Positions 17,261 to 26,100 of a stretch of DNA of 64,000 nt are shown here, piece by piece. The notes under the pieces are model-generated. The model had not been told where the DNA came from, did not search any database, and worked only from the letters and a program-made list of their open reading frames with translations. The stretch's first letter is position 1. Every line of letters begins with the position of its first letter. The stretch covers positions 2,480,001 through 2,544,000 of the forward strand of contig NZ_CP034753.1 of NCBI RefSeq assembly GCF_004006235.1. Reading direction: 5' to 3'. The position numbers and the translations under genes are program-made. Source of the stretch: Agromyces sp. LHK192. GTDB lineage: Bacteria > Actinomycetota > Actinomycetes > Actinomycetales > Microbacteriaceae.

Positions 17261-18829
17261 GCGGCGTCCGAGGGTGATCGCGGCGATCACCGCGGCGACG
17301 ACCATCAGCGCCACGCCGATGAGCGCCGTCACCACGACCCCGCTGTCGAACGCGGCGGCGGCGGATGCCTCCAGCGCAGCGCCGGCGGCATCCGGCAGGC
17401 TCTCGGCGACCGCGACCGCACCGGCGAGGGTCTCCCCCGCCGCGGCCTGCTGCTGCGCGCTCAACCCGTTCGGCAGCACGAGCGACGCCGCGTAGTTCGC
17501 CGCGAGGATGCTGCCGAGGATCGCCGTTCCGAGCACCGCGCCGAGTTCGTACGCGGTCTCCGAGACTGCGGAGGCCGCGCCGGCCTTCTCGGGCGGCGCA
17601 CTGGTCAGGATCAGCTCGTTCGACACCGTCTCGGCCGCGCCGATCCCGATGCCGAGCAGCACGAACGCGACGACCACCGGCAGGATCGAGTCGGCGTGCG
17701 CGAAGAGCGCGACGACGAGGTATCCGGCCGCCGACAACGACAGCGCGACCGGCACGACGATCCGCGGTCGCACCCGGCGAGCGATCGGCACGACGACGAG
17801 GCCGGCGACGATCATCGCGAGCAGGCCCGGCGTGAGCGCGAGACCCGCCTCGACCGGGCTGAGGCCCGCGATGAGCTGCAGGTGCTGCGAGACGAAGTAG
17901 AGGAACCCGACGAGCGAGATCACCGACAACAGGTTCACGAGCACGGCGCCGCCGAAGGTGCCGCGCCGGAACAACCGGACGTCGAGCATCGGATCGGTGC
18001 CCTTCGACGTTCGGCGCAGTTGGCGGCGCACGAACAGGAACCCGAAGAACGCGCCCAGCACGATCGCCTGGATGCCGAGGCCGCCCACGCCCTCCGTCGC
18101 GAGCGACTTGATGCCGAACACGATCGGCAGCATCGTCGCGAGCGACAGCAGGATGCTCCACACATCGACCGCGCCCGGCGCCGGGTCGCGGCTCTCGGGC
18201 ACGAGGGGCACCAGCACGACGAGCGGCACGAGCACCGGCACCGCGAGGAGGAACACCGATCCCCACGCGAAGTGCTCGAGCAGCAGGCCGCCGACGATCG
18301 GGCCGAGCGCGGCGCCGGCCGCGAATCCGGTCGCCCAGATCGCGATGGCGAGGCGCCGCTGCTCGCGGTCGGCGAAGATCGTGCGCAGCAGGGAGAGCGT
18401 CGAGGGCATGAGCATCGCGCCGAAGAAGCCGAGGGCCGCGCGGGCGGCGATGAGCAGCTCGGCGGTCGGCGCGAAGGCCGCACCGACCGAGAGCACGGCG
18501 AAGCCGACGGAGCCGATGAGCAGCATGCGCCGCCGCCCGATGCGGTCGCCGATCGAGCCCATCGCGACGAGGAGTCCGGCGAGCACGAGCGGGTAGGCGT
18601 CGATGATCCACAGCTGCTGCGCCGCAGTCGGCCCGAGGTCGCGGGCGATCTGCGGGAGCGCGAAGCTCAGCACCGTGTTGTCGATCGAGACGAGCAGCAC
18701 GGGCAGCATGAGCACCGCGAGGGCGATCCAGGCTCGGCGGGGTGCGCGGGCGGATGCCTCGGCGGCGCCGGTCTCGCGGGCGCGTGCGTCGTTCAGGGTG
18801 TGTTCGCGGGTCGTGTGTTCGTTCGTCAT
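17243..18829 (-). CDS. MFS drug exporter, DHA2 (14-TM) family
   Basis: A 528-residue drug:H+ antiporter of the EmrB/QacA (DHA2) class. Recognisable features are TM1 (IALAVLMLPVLLVSIDNTVL), the loop 2-3 motif (GSIGDRIGRRRMLL) and about 14 hydrophobic segments. ATG 18829 was chosen over an earlier frame start because it leaves the operator region free. It is divergent from a TetR gene, with a palindromic operator between them, the standard plan for an inducible efflux pump. The substrate cannot be predicted. Confidence 0.88.
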   Translation of the reverse strand: MTNEHTTREHTLNDARARETGAAEASARAPRRAWIALAVLMLPVLLVSIDNTVLSFALPQIARDLGPTAAQQLWIIDAYPLVLAGLLVAMGSIGDRIGRRRMLLIGSVGFAVLSVGAAFAPTAELLIAARAALGFFGAMLMPSTLSLLRTIFADREQRRLAIAIWATGFAAGAALGPIVGGLLLEHFAWGSVFLLAVPVLVPLVVLVPLVPESRDPAPGAVDVWSILLSLATMLPIVFGIKSLATEGVGGLGIQAIVLGAFFGFLFVRRQLRRTSKGTDPMLDVRLFRRGTFGGAVLVNLLSVISLVGFLYFVSQHLQLIAGLSPVEAGLALTPGLLAMIVAGLVVVPIARRVRPRIVVPVALSLSAAGYLVVALFAHADSILPVVVAFVLLGIGIGAAETVSNELILTSAPPEKAGAASAVSETAYELGAVLGTAILGSILAANYAASLVLPNGLSAQQQAAAGETLAGAVAVAESLPDAAGAALEASAAAAFDSGVVVTALIGVALMVVAAVIAAITLGRRGGPAA

Positions 18830-18869
18830 GTCGCGCTCTGGTCTCGGCGGTGGTGCCTTCTGCACGCTT

Positions 18870-18895
18870 TACTGTACCGTCCGGTTGGTATAGTA
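18870..18895. promoter_or_regulatory. TetR operator between MFS exporter and its regulator
   Basis: TACTGTACC, 8 nt, GGTATAGTA: arms match at 8 of 9 positions. It lies in the divergent intergenic region, 40 bp from the MFS start and 48 bp from the TetR start, where binding would block both promoters. Confidence 0.7.
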
Positions 18896-18942
18896 ACAGG
18901 AATGCGCCACCGCCGCCCCACCGAGTCGTCCAGACTGGACGC

Positions 18943-19506
18943 ATGAGCCGCCCACCCGCCGCCCGCGACGCCGTCCTCGACGCCTTCGAGCGGCTCATCG
19001 TCGCCGACGGCGAACGCACCGCCACCCTCGAGGCGACCGCGCGCGAGGCCGGCGTCTCGAAGGGTGGACTGCTCTACCACTTCGCCTCGCGGCAGGCGCT
19101 CATCACCGGACTCGTGGAACGGCTCCATCGACTGGTCGACGACGACGTCGCGCGCATCCGCGACGCCCCCGACGGCGCGGTTTCGTACTTCGTGCGGTCG
19201 TCGGTCGAACTCGAGACCCCGCTCGACCGAACCTTCGTCGCCGCCGTCCGCCTCGCCCAGGGCGGCGATCGCGCCGCCGCAACGGCGATCGACGAGGTCC
19301 GCGAGCGCTGGCTCGACACGTTGGAGCAGATCGTCGGCGATCCGACGGTCGCACTCGCCGTCACCCTCATCGGCGACGGGCTGTACTACCACGCGGCGCT
19401 GCGCGCCGAGGCATCCGACGGCGCCGACCGGGCCGAGATCGCCGCCATCGCCCCCGAACGCATGAACGCGCTCGTCGCCCTGCTCGAGGGCCTCGCGCGC
19501 CGCTGA
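18943..19506 (+). CDS. TetR-family regulator of the adjacent MFS exporter
   Basis: A 187-residue TetR repressor. The N-terminal HTH (ATLEATAREAGVSKGGLLYHF) is intact and the C-terminal ligand domain resembles the TetR_C_6/17 class. The ATG at 18943 follows the palindromic operator. Divergent orientation to the DHA2 exporter implies local repression relieved by an exporter substrate. Confidence 0.88.
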   Translation: MSRPPAARDAVLDAFERLIVADGERTATLEATAREAGVSKGGLLYHFASRQALITGLVERLHRLVDDDVARIRDAPDGAVSYFVRSSVELETPLDRTFVAAVRLAQGGDRAAATAIDEVRERWLDTLEQIVGDPTVALAVTLIGDGLYYHAALRAEASDGADRAEIAAIAPERMNALVALLEGLARR

Positions 19507-19568
19507 CCTGAGCGCCTGCCCCAGTTCACGCACTTGAGCACAGTGCGCGAATCAGGAAAACGAAAGCC

Positions 19569-19601
19569 GGTCAGGACGAATCCGTCGATCTCGTCCTGAC
19601 C
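19569..19601. terminator. Terminator between convergent TetR gene and serA
   Basis: A perfect 11-bp stem (GGTCAGGACGA / TCGTCCTGACC) with an 11-nt loop, placed between the ends of two convergent genes. Confidence 0.75.
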
Positions 19602-19659
19602 AGCCTCCGTGCTCCTGAAACCGGTACGTGTCGGGATGCCTCGACACGAACCGCCCGAG

Positions 19660-21252
19660 TCAGTCCTCGGTGATGTCGATCTCCACCAGCTCGGTGGCCT
19701 CGATCGCCGTCGCGACGCGGTCGAGCACCTCGGCGGGCACCGGCGAGTCGACGGTCAGGACACTGAGCGCCTGGCCCCCGGCCTCGCGGCGGGCGATCTG
19801 CATGCCCGCGATGTTGATGCCGGCCTCGCCGAAGGCGCTGCCGTACACGGCGACGATGCCCGGGCGGTCGGTGTAGAGCATCACGATGTGGTGCTTCGCG
19901 ATGGGCACCTCGACGTCCTGGTCGTTGATGCCGACGAGCTTCTCGACCTGCTTCGTTCCGGTGAGCGTGCCCGACACCGAGACCTGACGGCCCTCGGCGA
20001 GTGCGCCGCGCAGCGTGATCACGTTGCGGTACTCGGGGCTCTCCCGTTCGACGATGAGGCGCACCTGGACGCCGCGCTGCTCGGCGAGCAACGGCGCGTT
20101 CACGTACGACACCGACTCGGAGACGACGTTCGTGAAGACGCCCTTCAGCGCCGCGAGCTTCAACACGCTCACGTCGTAGTCGGCGAGCTCGCCGCGCACC
20201 TCGACGTCGAGGCTCGTGAGGGCGCCGTGCGCGAGCCCGGAGAAGATCTGCCCGAGCTTCTCGACGAGCGGGATGCCGGGCCGCACGTACGGGTCGATGA
20301 TGCCGCCCGCGACGTTGACCGCGTCGGGCACGAGCTCACCGGCGAGCGCGAGCCGAACCGACTTCGCGACCGAGATGCCCGCCTTCTCCTGGGCGTCGTC
20401 GGTCGACGCACCGAGGTGCGGGGTGACGAGCACGTTCGGCAGGGCGAGCAGCGGCGACTCGCGCGGCGGCTCGGTCACGAACACGTCGAGGCCGGCGCCG
20501 GCGATCTCGCCCGCCACGAGGGCGTCGTGCAGCGCCTGCTCGTCGATGAGGCCGCCGCGGGCGACGTTCACGATGAACGCGGTCGACTTCATGCGCTTGA
20601 GCTGCTCGACGCCGATCATGCCGAGCGTCTCGGGCGTGCGCGGCATGTGGATCGTGACGAAGTCGCTGCGCTCGAGCAACTCGTCCAGGGTGACGGTCTG
20701 CACGCCGAGCTGCTGGGCGCGCGTCTCGGTGATGTAGGGGTCGTACGCGATGACCTGCATGCCGAACGCCTGCAGGCGCGCGGTGATGAGCGCGCCGATG
20801 CGGCCGAGGCCGATGATGCCGACGGTCTTCTCGTAGAGCTCGGTGCCGGTGTAGGCCGACCGCTTCCACTCCCCCGCGCTGAGCGACGAGTGCCCGGCGG
20901 GGATGTGACGCGCGAGGCTCAGGATGTGGCCGATCGTGAGTTCGGCGGCCGAGATGATGTTCGACGTCGGCGCGTTGACGACCATGACGCCGGCGGTCGT
21001 CGCGGCCTTCACGTCGACGTTGTCGAGGCCGACGCCGGCCCGAGCCACGACCTTCAGCTTCGGTGCGGCGGCGAGCGCCTCCTCGTCGATCTGCGTCGCC
21101 GAGCGGATGAGCACCGCGTTCGCCTCGGAGAGCGATGACAGCAGTGCGGGACGGTCGGTGCCGTCGACCTTCCGGATCTCGAAGTCGGGCCCGAGGGCGT
21201 CGACGGTGGCGGGCGAGAGTTCTTCGGCGATCAGGACGACCGGTTTCGACAC
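19660..21252 (-). CDS. serA: D-3-phosphoglycerate dehydrogenase (long form)
   Basis: A 530-residue enzyme catalysing the first committed step of serine synthesis. N-terminal substrate and NAD-binding domains (GLGRIG near residue 146; the catalytic His in VTPHLGAST) are followed by an allosteric substrate-binding domain (about 320-450) and a C-terminal ACT domain (about 455-530), the type-1 architecture of mycobacterial SerA, feedback-inhibited by serine. Start GTG 21252 with a GAAGGA site 7 nt upstream. Monocistronic, ending at a hairpin. Confidence 0.95.
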   Translation of the reverse strand: MSKPVVLIAEELSPATVDALGPDFEIRKVDGTDRPALLSSLSEANAVLIRSATQIDEEALAAAPKLKVVARAGVGLDNVDVKAATTAGVMVVNAPTSNIISAAELTIGHILSLARHIPAGHSSLSAGEWKRSAYTGTELYEKTVGIIGLGRIGALITARLQAFGMQVIAYDPYITETRAQQLGVQTVTLDELLERSDFVTIHMPRTPETLGMIGVEQLKRMKSTAFIVNVARGGLIDEQALHDALVAGEIAGAGLDVFVTEPPRESPLLALPNVLVTPHLGASTDDAQEKAGISVAKSVRLALAGELVPDAVNVAGGIIDPYVRPGIPLVEKLGQIFSGLAHGALTSLDVEVRGELADYDVSVLKLAALKGVFTNVVSESVSYVNAPLLAEQRGVQVRLIVERESPEYRNVITLRGALAEGRQVSVSGTLTGTKQVEKLVGINDQDVEVPIAKHHIVMLYTDRPGIVAVYGSAFGEAGINIAGMQIARREAGGQALSVLTVDSPVPAEVLDRVATAIEATELVEIDITED

Positions 21253-21404
21253 GAAAGATCCTTCGGGGGTTTCGCGCGCTGCGCGCGCTCGACGGGATGT
21301 CGCGCCACACGCCGGAGGGGGGCGCTCGCAGCAAACTCTACTTGAGCGTCGAAGCGCGCCCGCGCATGTGACGCCCGCTGACCCGGCGCCGACCGGGCCG
21401 GCGG

Positions 21405-21758
21405 TCAGGGGACGACGACCCCGCCGGATGCCCCGAGCAGCACGGTCGCCGACGAGAAGACGACCGCCGATACCGCGAGCCCGGTCAGGTACGCGAGTAC
21501 GGCGACCAGTACTGCACGACGCCTGGAGATCAGGAACGCCGCCGCGAACAGCACCGCGGGCGCCAGCAGCGCGAGCACCATGATCACCCAGCCGAGGGCG
21601 CTGAACCCGAGTCCGAGCCCGAGGATCTGCACGAGGCTCTCGACGACCTCCCAGAGGTCGTAGGCGTAGAAGAGCCCGAAGACCACGGCCAGCGTCGCAC
21701 GAAGCCAGAGCGGCTGGGGTGCGACGCGTTCGGGAGCGGTCGGGTTCGCGGCGGTCAT
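21405..21758 (-). CDS. Small membrane protein, three or four TM, unknown function
   Basis: 117 residues with hydrophobic segments at about 20-40, 52-75 and 80-112 and a short N-terminal tail. No known motif. ATG 21758 overlaps the stop of the upstream gene by 4 nt (ATGA), so the two membrane proteins are translationally coupled and probably act together. Function unknown. Confidence 0.75.
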   Translation of the reverse strand: MTAANPTAPERVAPQPLWLRATLAVVFGLFYAYDLWEVVESLVQILGLGLGFSALGWVIMVLALLAPAVLFAAAFLISRRRAVLVAVLAYLTGLAVSAVVFSSATVLLGASGGVVVP

Positions 21759-22255
21759 GCGGTCACCCCCAGGACGAACGGGAGCGGCACGAGCACGACG
21801 GCGCCGACCGCCAGCCAGGCGAGGCGGGTCACCGGTCGCTTCGTCACGACGGAGACGAGGCCGAACCACAGCGCCGGCGCGAGCACGGCCAGCCAGAGGC
21901 CGAACAGGTACATCGCGTCGCCGACGATGCTCGTGCCCGGGGCATCCGTGCGCAGCACCGTGATCAGCCAGCCGATCGTGTACAGCAGGTACACGCCACC
22001 CAGCACGCCGAGCACGACGAGTTCGACCGAACCGGTCTGGCGCCGACCTTCCGCGGCTCCGGATGCCGCATCGGAGACATCGTCGGATGCCGCCGGGTCC
22101 TCGGTCGTTGCGACCTCGCCGTCGGCCGTCGCCGGCTCGCCGCCGGACGAAGCCGGCGCCTCGGCGACGCCGCCCACCCGCTTCCATCCGGGGGCGAGCG
22201 TCGGGTCGTCGTCGCCGTCCCAGCGGAGCGCGTCGTCGTCGGGGTCGTGGGCCAT
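21755..22255 (-). CDS. Acidic-N-terminus membrane protein, unknown function
   Basis: 166 residues: a soluble Asp/Glu/Ala-rich N-terminus of about 75 residues containing the motif DDDALRWDGDDDPTLAPGW, followed by three hydrophobic segments. Proteins of this shape are widespread in Microbacteriaceae and are sometimes labelled as DNA polymerase III tau-like, which I consider an artefact of the acidic low-complexity segment. Coupled to the next membrane protein gene by a 4-nt overlap and 9 bp downstream of cutC. Confidence 0.7.
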   Translation of the reverse strand: MAHDPDDDALRWDGDDDPTLAPGWKRVGGVAEAPASSGGEPATADGEVATTEDPAASDDVSDAASGAAEGRRQTGSVELVVLGVLGGVYLLYTIGWLITVLRTDAPGTSIVGDAMYLFGLWLAVLAPALWFGLVSVVTKRPVTRLAWLAVGAVVLVPLPFVLGVTA

Positions 22256-22264
22256 GCGACCAGC

Positions 22265-23032
22265 CTACGGCCGCGCGATCCCGAGCGTCGCGGCAGCGAC
22301 GGCCGCCCGAACGAGCCCGGGATCGGTGACGTCGAACCCGGTGACGCCGCCGCCCGGTCCGCTCGCACCGCCCCGCGTGGTGGTGCCGCGCGCCGAGAGG
22401 TGCACGGCGTCGACGCCGGCAGCGGCGAGCATCGCGATGTCGGCGATCTTCACGCCACCGCCCGCCATCACCTCGAGCGGACCGGATTCTTCCGCCATGC
22501 GACGCAGGGTCTCGATGCCCGCGGCGCAGTCGGGCGCACCGCCCGACGTCAGCACCCGTCGCACCCCCAGGCCGCGCAGTGCCGCGACCGCCGCGACCGG
22601 ATCGGCCGACGCGTCCACCGCGCGATGCACGGTGACGTCGAGGTCGCCGGCCGCGTCGACGAACCGGGCGATGGTGCCGAGGTCGAGCTCGCCGGCCGCG
22701 TCGAGCGCGCCGACGACGACGCCGTGCGCGCCGAGCCTCGTGGCCTCGCGGATGTCCCTGACGGCGACGTCGACCTCGTCGGCGTCGTACACGAATCCGC
22801 CGCCGCGCGGGCGCACCAGCACGTGCACGAACCGACCGGCACCGGATGCCTCCGCGAGCGCGACCGCGGCCGCGGTCAGCCCCGCCGACGGCGTCAGCCC
22901 GCCCAGGCCGAGCGCCTGGCAGAGTTCGATCCGCGTCGCGCCGGATTCGAGGGCGATGCGCACGCCGCCGGCGTCCTGGACGGCGATCTCGACGGGCAGG
23001 CGAACGTCGGTCGGGGAGTTCGGGTCGGGCAT
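22265..23032 (-). CDS. cutC: CutC-family protein (copper homeostasis-like TIM barrel)
   Basis: A 255-residue CutC-family TIM barrel with the hallmarks ATRIELCQALGLGGLTPS, VLVRPRGGGFVYD, VTVHRAVD and VLTSGGAPD. The family is named for copper tolerance in E. coli, but that role is disputed and the biochemical function is not settled. The ATG at 23032 was preferred; a longer frame upstream is Arg-rich and unlike the family. It heads a three-gene minus-strand unit with the two membrane proteins. Confidence 0.85.
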   Translation of the reverse strand: MPDPNSPTDVRLPVEIAVQDAGGVRIALESGATRIELCQALGLGGLTPSAGLTAAAVALAEASGAGRFVHVLVRPRGGGFVYDADEVDVAVRDIREATRLGAHGVVVGALDAAGELDLGTIARFVDAAGDLDVTVHRAVDASADPVAAVAALRGLGVRRVLTSGGAPDCAAGIETLRRMAEESGPLEVMAGGGVKIADIAMLAAAGVDAVHLSARGTTTRGGASGPGGGVTGFDVTDPGLVRAAVAAATLGIARP

Positions 23033-23097
23033 CCGCTCAGCGTACCGGCGGCGGGCACCGCGCCTGCACGCACCCGGATGCGGCGCCCGCACGCGAC

Positions 23098-23127
23098 GGA
23101 TGCCCCGGCCGTCCGGCCGGGGCATCC
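23098..23127. terminator. Terminator after the secreted nuclease gene
   Basis: A perfect 13-bp stem (GGATGCCCCGGCC / GGCCGGGGCATCC) with a GTCC loop, 52 bp past the stop of the large secreted nuclease and upstream of cutC. Confidence 0.75.
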
Positions 23128-23179
23128 CATGTCGCAGGTCAGCCGATGCAGGGGGTCACCGGCTCACGTCTCGCGACGC

Positions 23180-26100
23180 TCAGTACGCGCCGAGGTCCTG
23201 CCACGGACCCCACCACGAGCCGCCGGGCTCCTGGTTGCGCGTCCACCACTTGGCCTTCCAGAGGTGACCGTCATGCGCGACGACCTCGCCGCCCGTGTAG
23301 ATCCACGAGTCCGTCCACGCGGGGAACGTGCCCTCGTCGGTCACGACGGGTGCGCCGAGCTCGGCCCACGCACCCCACGGCGAGGCGTCGGGCTTCACCC
23401 AGGCCGTCCACCAGAGCGCCTTGTAGAGCGCCCCCTGGTAGGCGACGATGTCGCCCGCGGTGTACACGGTGCCGCTGTTCCAGACCGGGTACTCGGGCTC
23501 GGGGACCTCGACCGTGATCGGAAGCGTCACCGTCGTGTTGGACGGGCTGGCGACGAGGGTCAGCACATGGGCGCCCTCCGCGGTGCCCTCGGGGATCACG
23601 ACGTCGACCGCCGCGGCTCCGGCCGCGACCGGGAACGACCCGATCGCGGTGCCGTCGAGGCGGGCCTCGACCGTGGTGTTCAGCGGCGCGCCGAGGCTCG
23701 TGAGGTCGAGCCCGGCGACATCGACCGAGAGCGCTGCACCCGCTTCGACGAATCCGGGCACGACCGGCACCTGCACGGCCTGACGGGCGTAGTCGGGTGC
23801 CAGGCCCGGGTGCGCCTGCAGGTATGAGATCCAGGCATCGCGGTCGACGAGGCCGGTGTCGACGCCCTCGCCGTCTCGGAACGACCAGAAGTTGTCGCCC
23901 CCGGTCGCGAGGAACGAGAACGTCGCCACCCGGTACTCGGCCGCCGGATCGAGCGGCTCGCCGTCGATCATGACCGACGTGATGTGCTCGTCCATGGCCG
24001 CGGCCGGATCGAACGTGTACGTCACATTGTCCGAGAGCCCCAACTGCAGGTACGGACGGCTCCCCGTCGGGAGCGGGCCGCCGTTCGACGCACGCTGCCA
24101 CTGCTCCTCGAGCACGTCGAGGAGTTCGTCACCGGTGAGGGTGACGGTCCAGAGGTTGTTCACGAACGGCAGGACGCCGTTCGCCTCGGCGTACGTCACC
24201 ACCCCGTCGCCCTCGTTCAGCGGTGTCGACGTCGGGTAGAACAGCTCCGAACGCATGCCGCCCGGGTTGACGATGCCGATCTGCGCTCCGTACTGGTCGG
24301 TCGCGAGCGTGTCGCGCAGCGCGTTGGCCACGAGCCCCCCGAGCGATGACTCGAGGCCGCGCTGGTCGCGGTTCGTGTTGGTGCGCTCGGCCTGGTAGCC
24401 GTTCGGGCCGTACGTGCCGTTCTGGTACGCGGTCGTGATGTCGCCGGTGATCGAGCCGATCGGCTGGTTGCCCACGATCGCCGCGTTCGCGAGCGCCGCG
24501 TCGACGATCGTCTTCACCTCGGCGACGCGCGGGTAGGTCGCGACGAGGGTCGCGTCGGCGGTCGTGGTGCGGTTGACGAGCTTCGCCGTCGAGGCCGTGA
24601 CCTCGCCCGCGTCGCGGTCGTACGTCAGCTTCACCGACGCGATGCGGTCGCCGTAGCTGACCGCCTGCGCGATCGGCCGAGTCGCGACCTCGGCGCCCGT
24701 GACGGGTGCCTGCCACGCGTACGGCTGGTGCGTGTGGCCGTTGAAGATCACGTCGACCACGGGCGAGGTGTCGTTCACGATCGCCGCGAAGACGTCGCTC
24801 TCGGCGAGCTCCTCCTCCAGCGTCGACGGCGGCACGGGCGGGTTCGCGTTCGGGTTGCCCTCGGAGACCGTGTCGGCGCCCTCGTGGTACTCGGCCACGA
24901 TCACGTCGGCCTCGCCGTTGGCCGGGTCGCCGTCGCTGAGCTGCGCGGCGACGCGGTTCACGGCCTCGACGGGGTCGCCGAAGTCGATCGTCGCGATGCC
25001 GGCCGGGGTGACCAGGCTCGGCGTCTGCTGCGTGACCGCGCCGATGACGCCGACCTGCACGCCGCCCATGTCGACGATCGCGTACTCCTGGAGCGCCGGC
25101 GTCGTGGTGCCCTTCAGGTACACGTTGGCGCCCAGGATCGGGAAGTCCACGCTCGGGATCACCCGGTCGGTGAGGTCGGCGAAGCCCTTGTCGAACTCGT
25201 GGTTGCCGACCGCGGATGCCTTCAGGTCGAGTGCGTCGAGCACGTCGAGGGTCGGCACGTCGTCGGCAGTCGCCGACGCGAACAGCGAGGCGCCGATGCT
25301 GTCGCCCGCGGAGAGCAGCACCGCCTGTCCGCCCGCGGCCTCGGCTGCGGCGCGCTCGGCCTCGATCGTCCCGGCGAACTTCACGGTGTTGGCGTCGATG
25401 CGCCCGTGGAAGTCGTTGAAGTTCAGGAACGTCAGGTCGATCGAACCGAGCAGCCCGTCGTCGAGGCCGACGACCACCGGGTCGTGATCGCTCGAGCGGT
25501 AGGGGCCGTCCACCAGGAAGTCCGTGCCGTGGTAGTTGGCCCGCGAGTACTCGAGTGCGATGGCCTCCTCGGCGTTGATCTCCCAGACGTCGGCGCCGGT
25601 CGCGCGGGCGAGCGCGGCCTCGTTCAGCACGACGTGGTCGAGCGAACCCGAGAGTCCCGAGAACGAGTACGAGTACTCGCCCGGCGAGAGCGCCTTCACG
25701 GCGTCGGCGTACCCGGCGTCGTAGAGCACGTGCATCGGGTCTTCCTCGGTGTACGAGTTCAGATCGCCGACGATGGCGACGGCATCGCCCGCCTCGGTGA
25801 CCGTGTCGATCCACTCGACCAGCGCGGTCGCCTGACGGACGCGCGACTCGTTCGACGAGCCCTGCCCGTCACCGGTGTCGACGTCGCCCGGCCAGGGGCC
25901 GCCCGAGCCCTTCGACTTCAGGTGGTTGACCGTGACGAACAGCGACTCCCCGCCGGCGACGGGGGCGAAGGACGCGCCGATCGGCTCGCGGGCGTTCGCG
26001 AACGCCTCTCCGCTGTCGCTGAGGTCGCCCAGCGCACGCGGGTCGCCGACCAGCTCGACCGCGGCCGGCTGGTAGATGAGCGCGTTCGTGATGACGTCCT

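Noticed and set aside
21755..22255. DNA polymerase III gamma/tau subunit label
   Set aside because: There is no AAA+ domain; only an acidic linker and three TM segments, so the label would be misleading.
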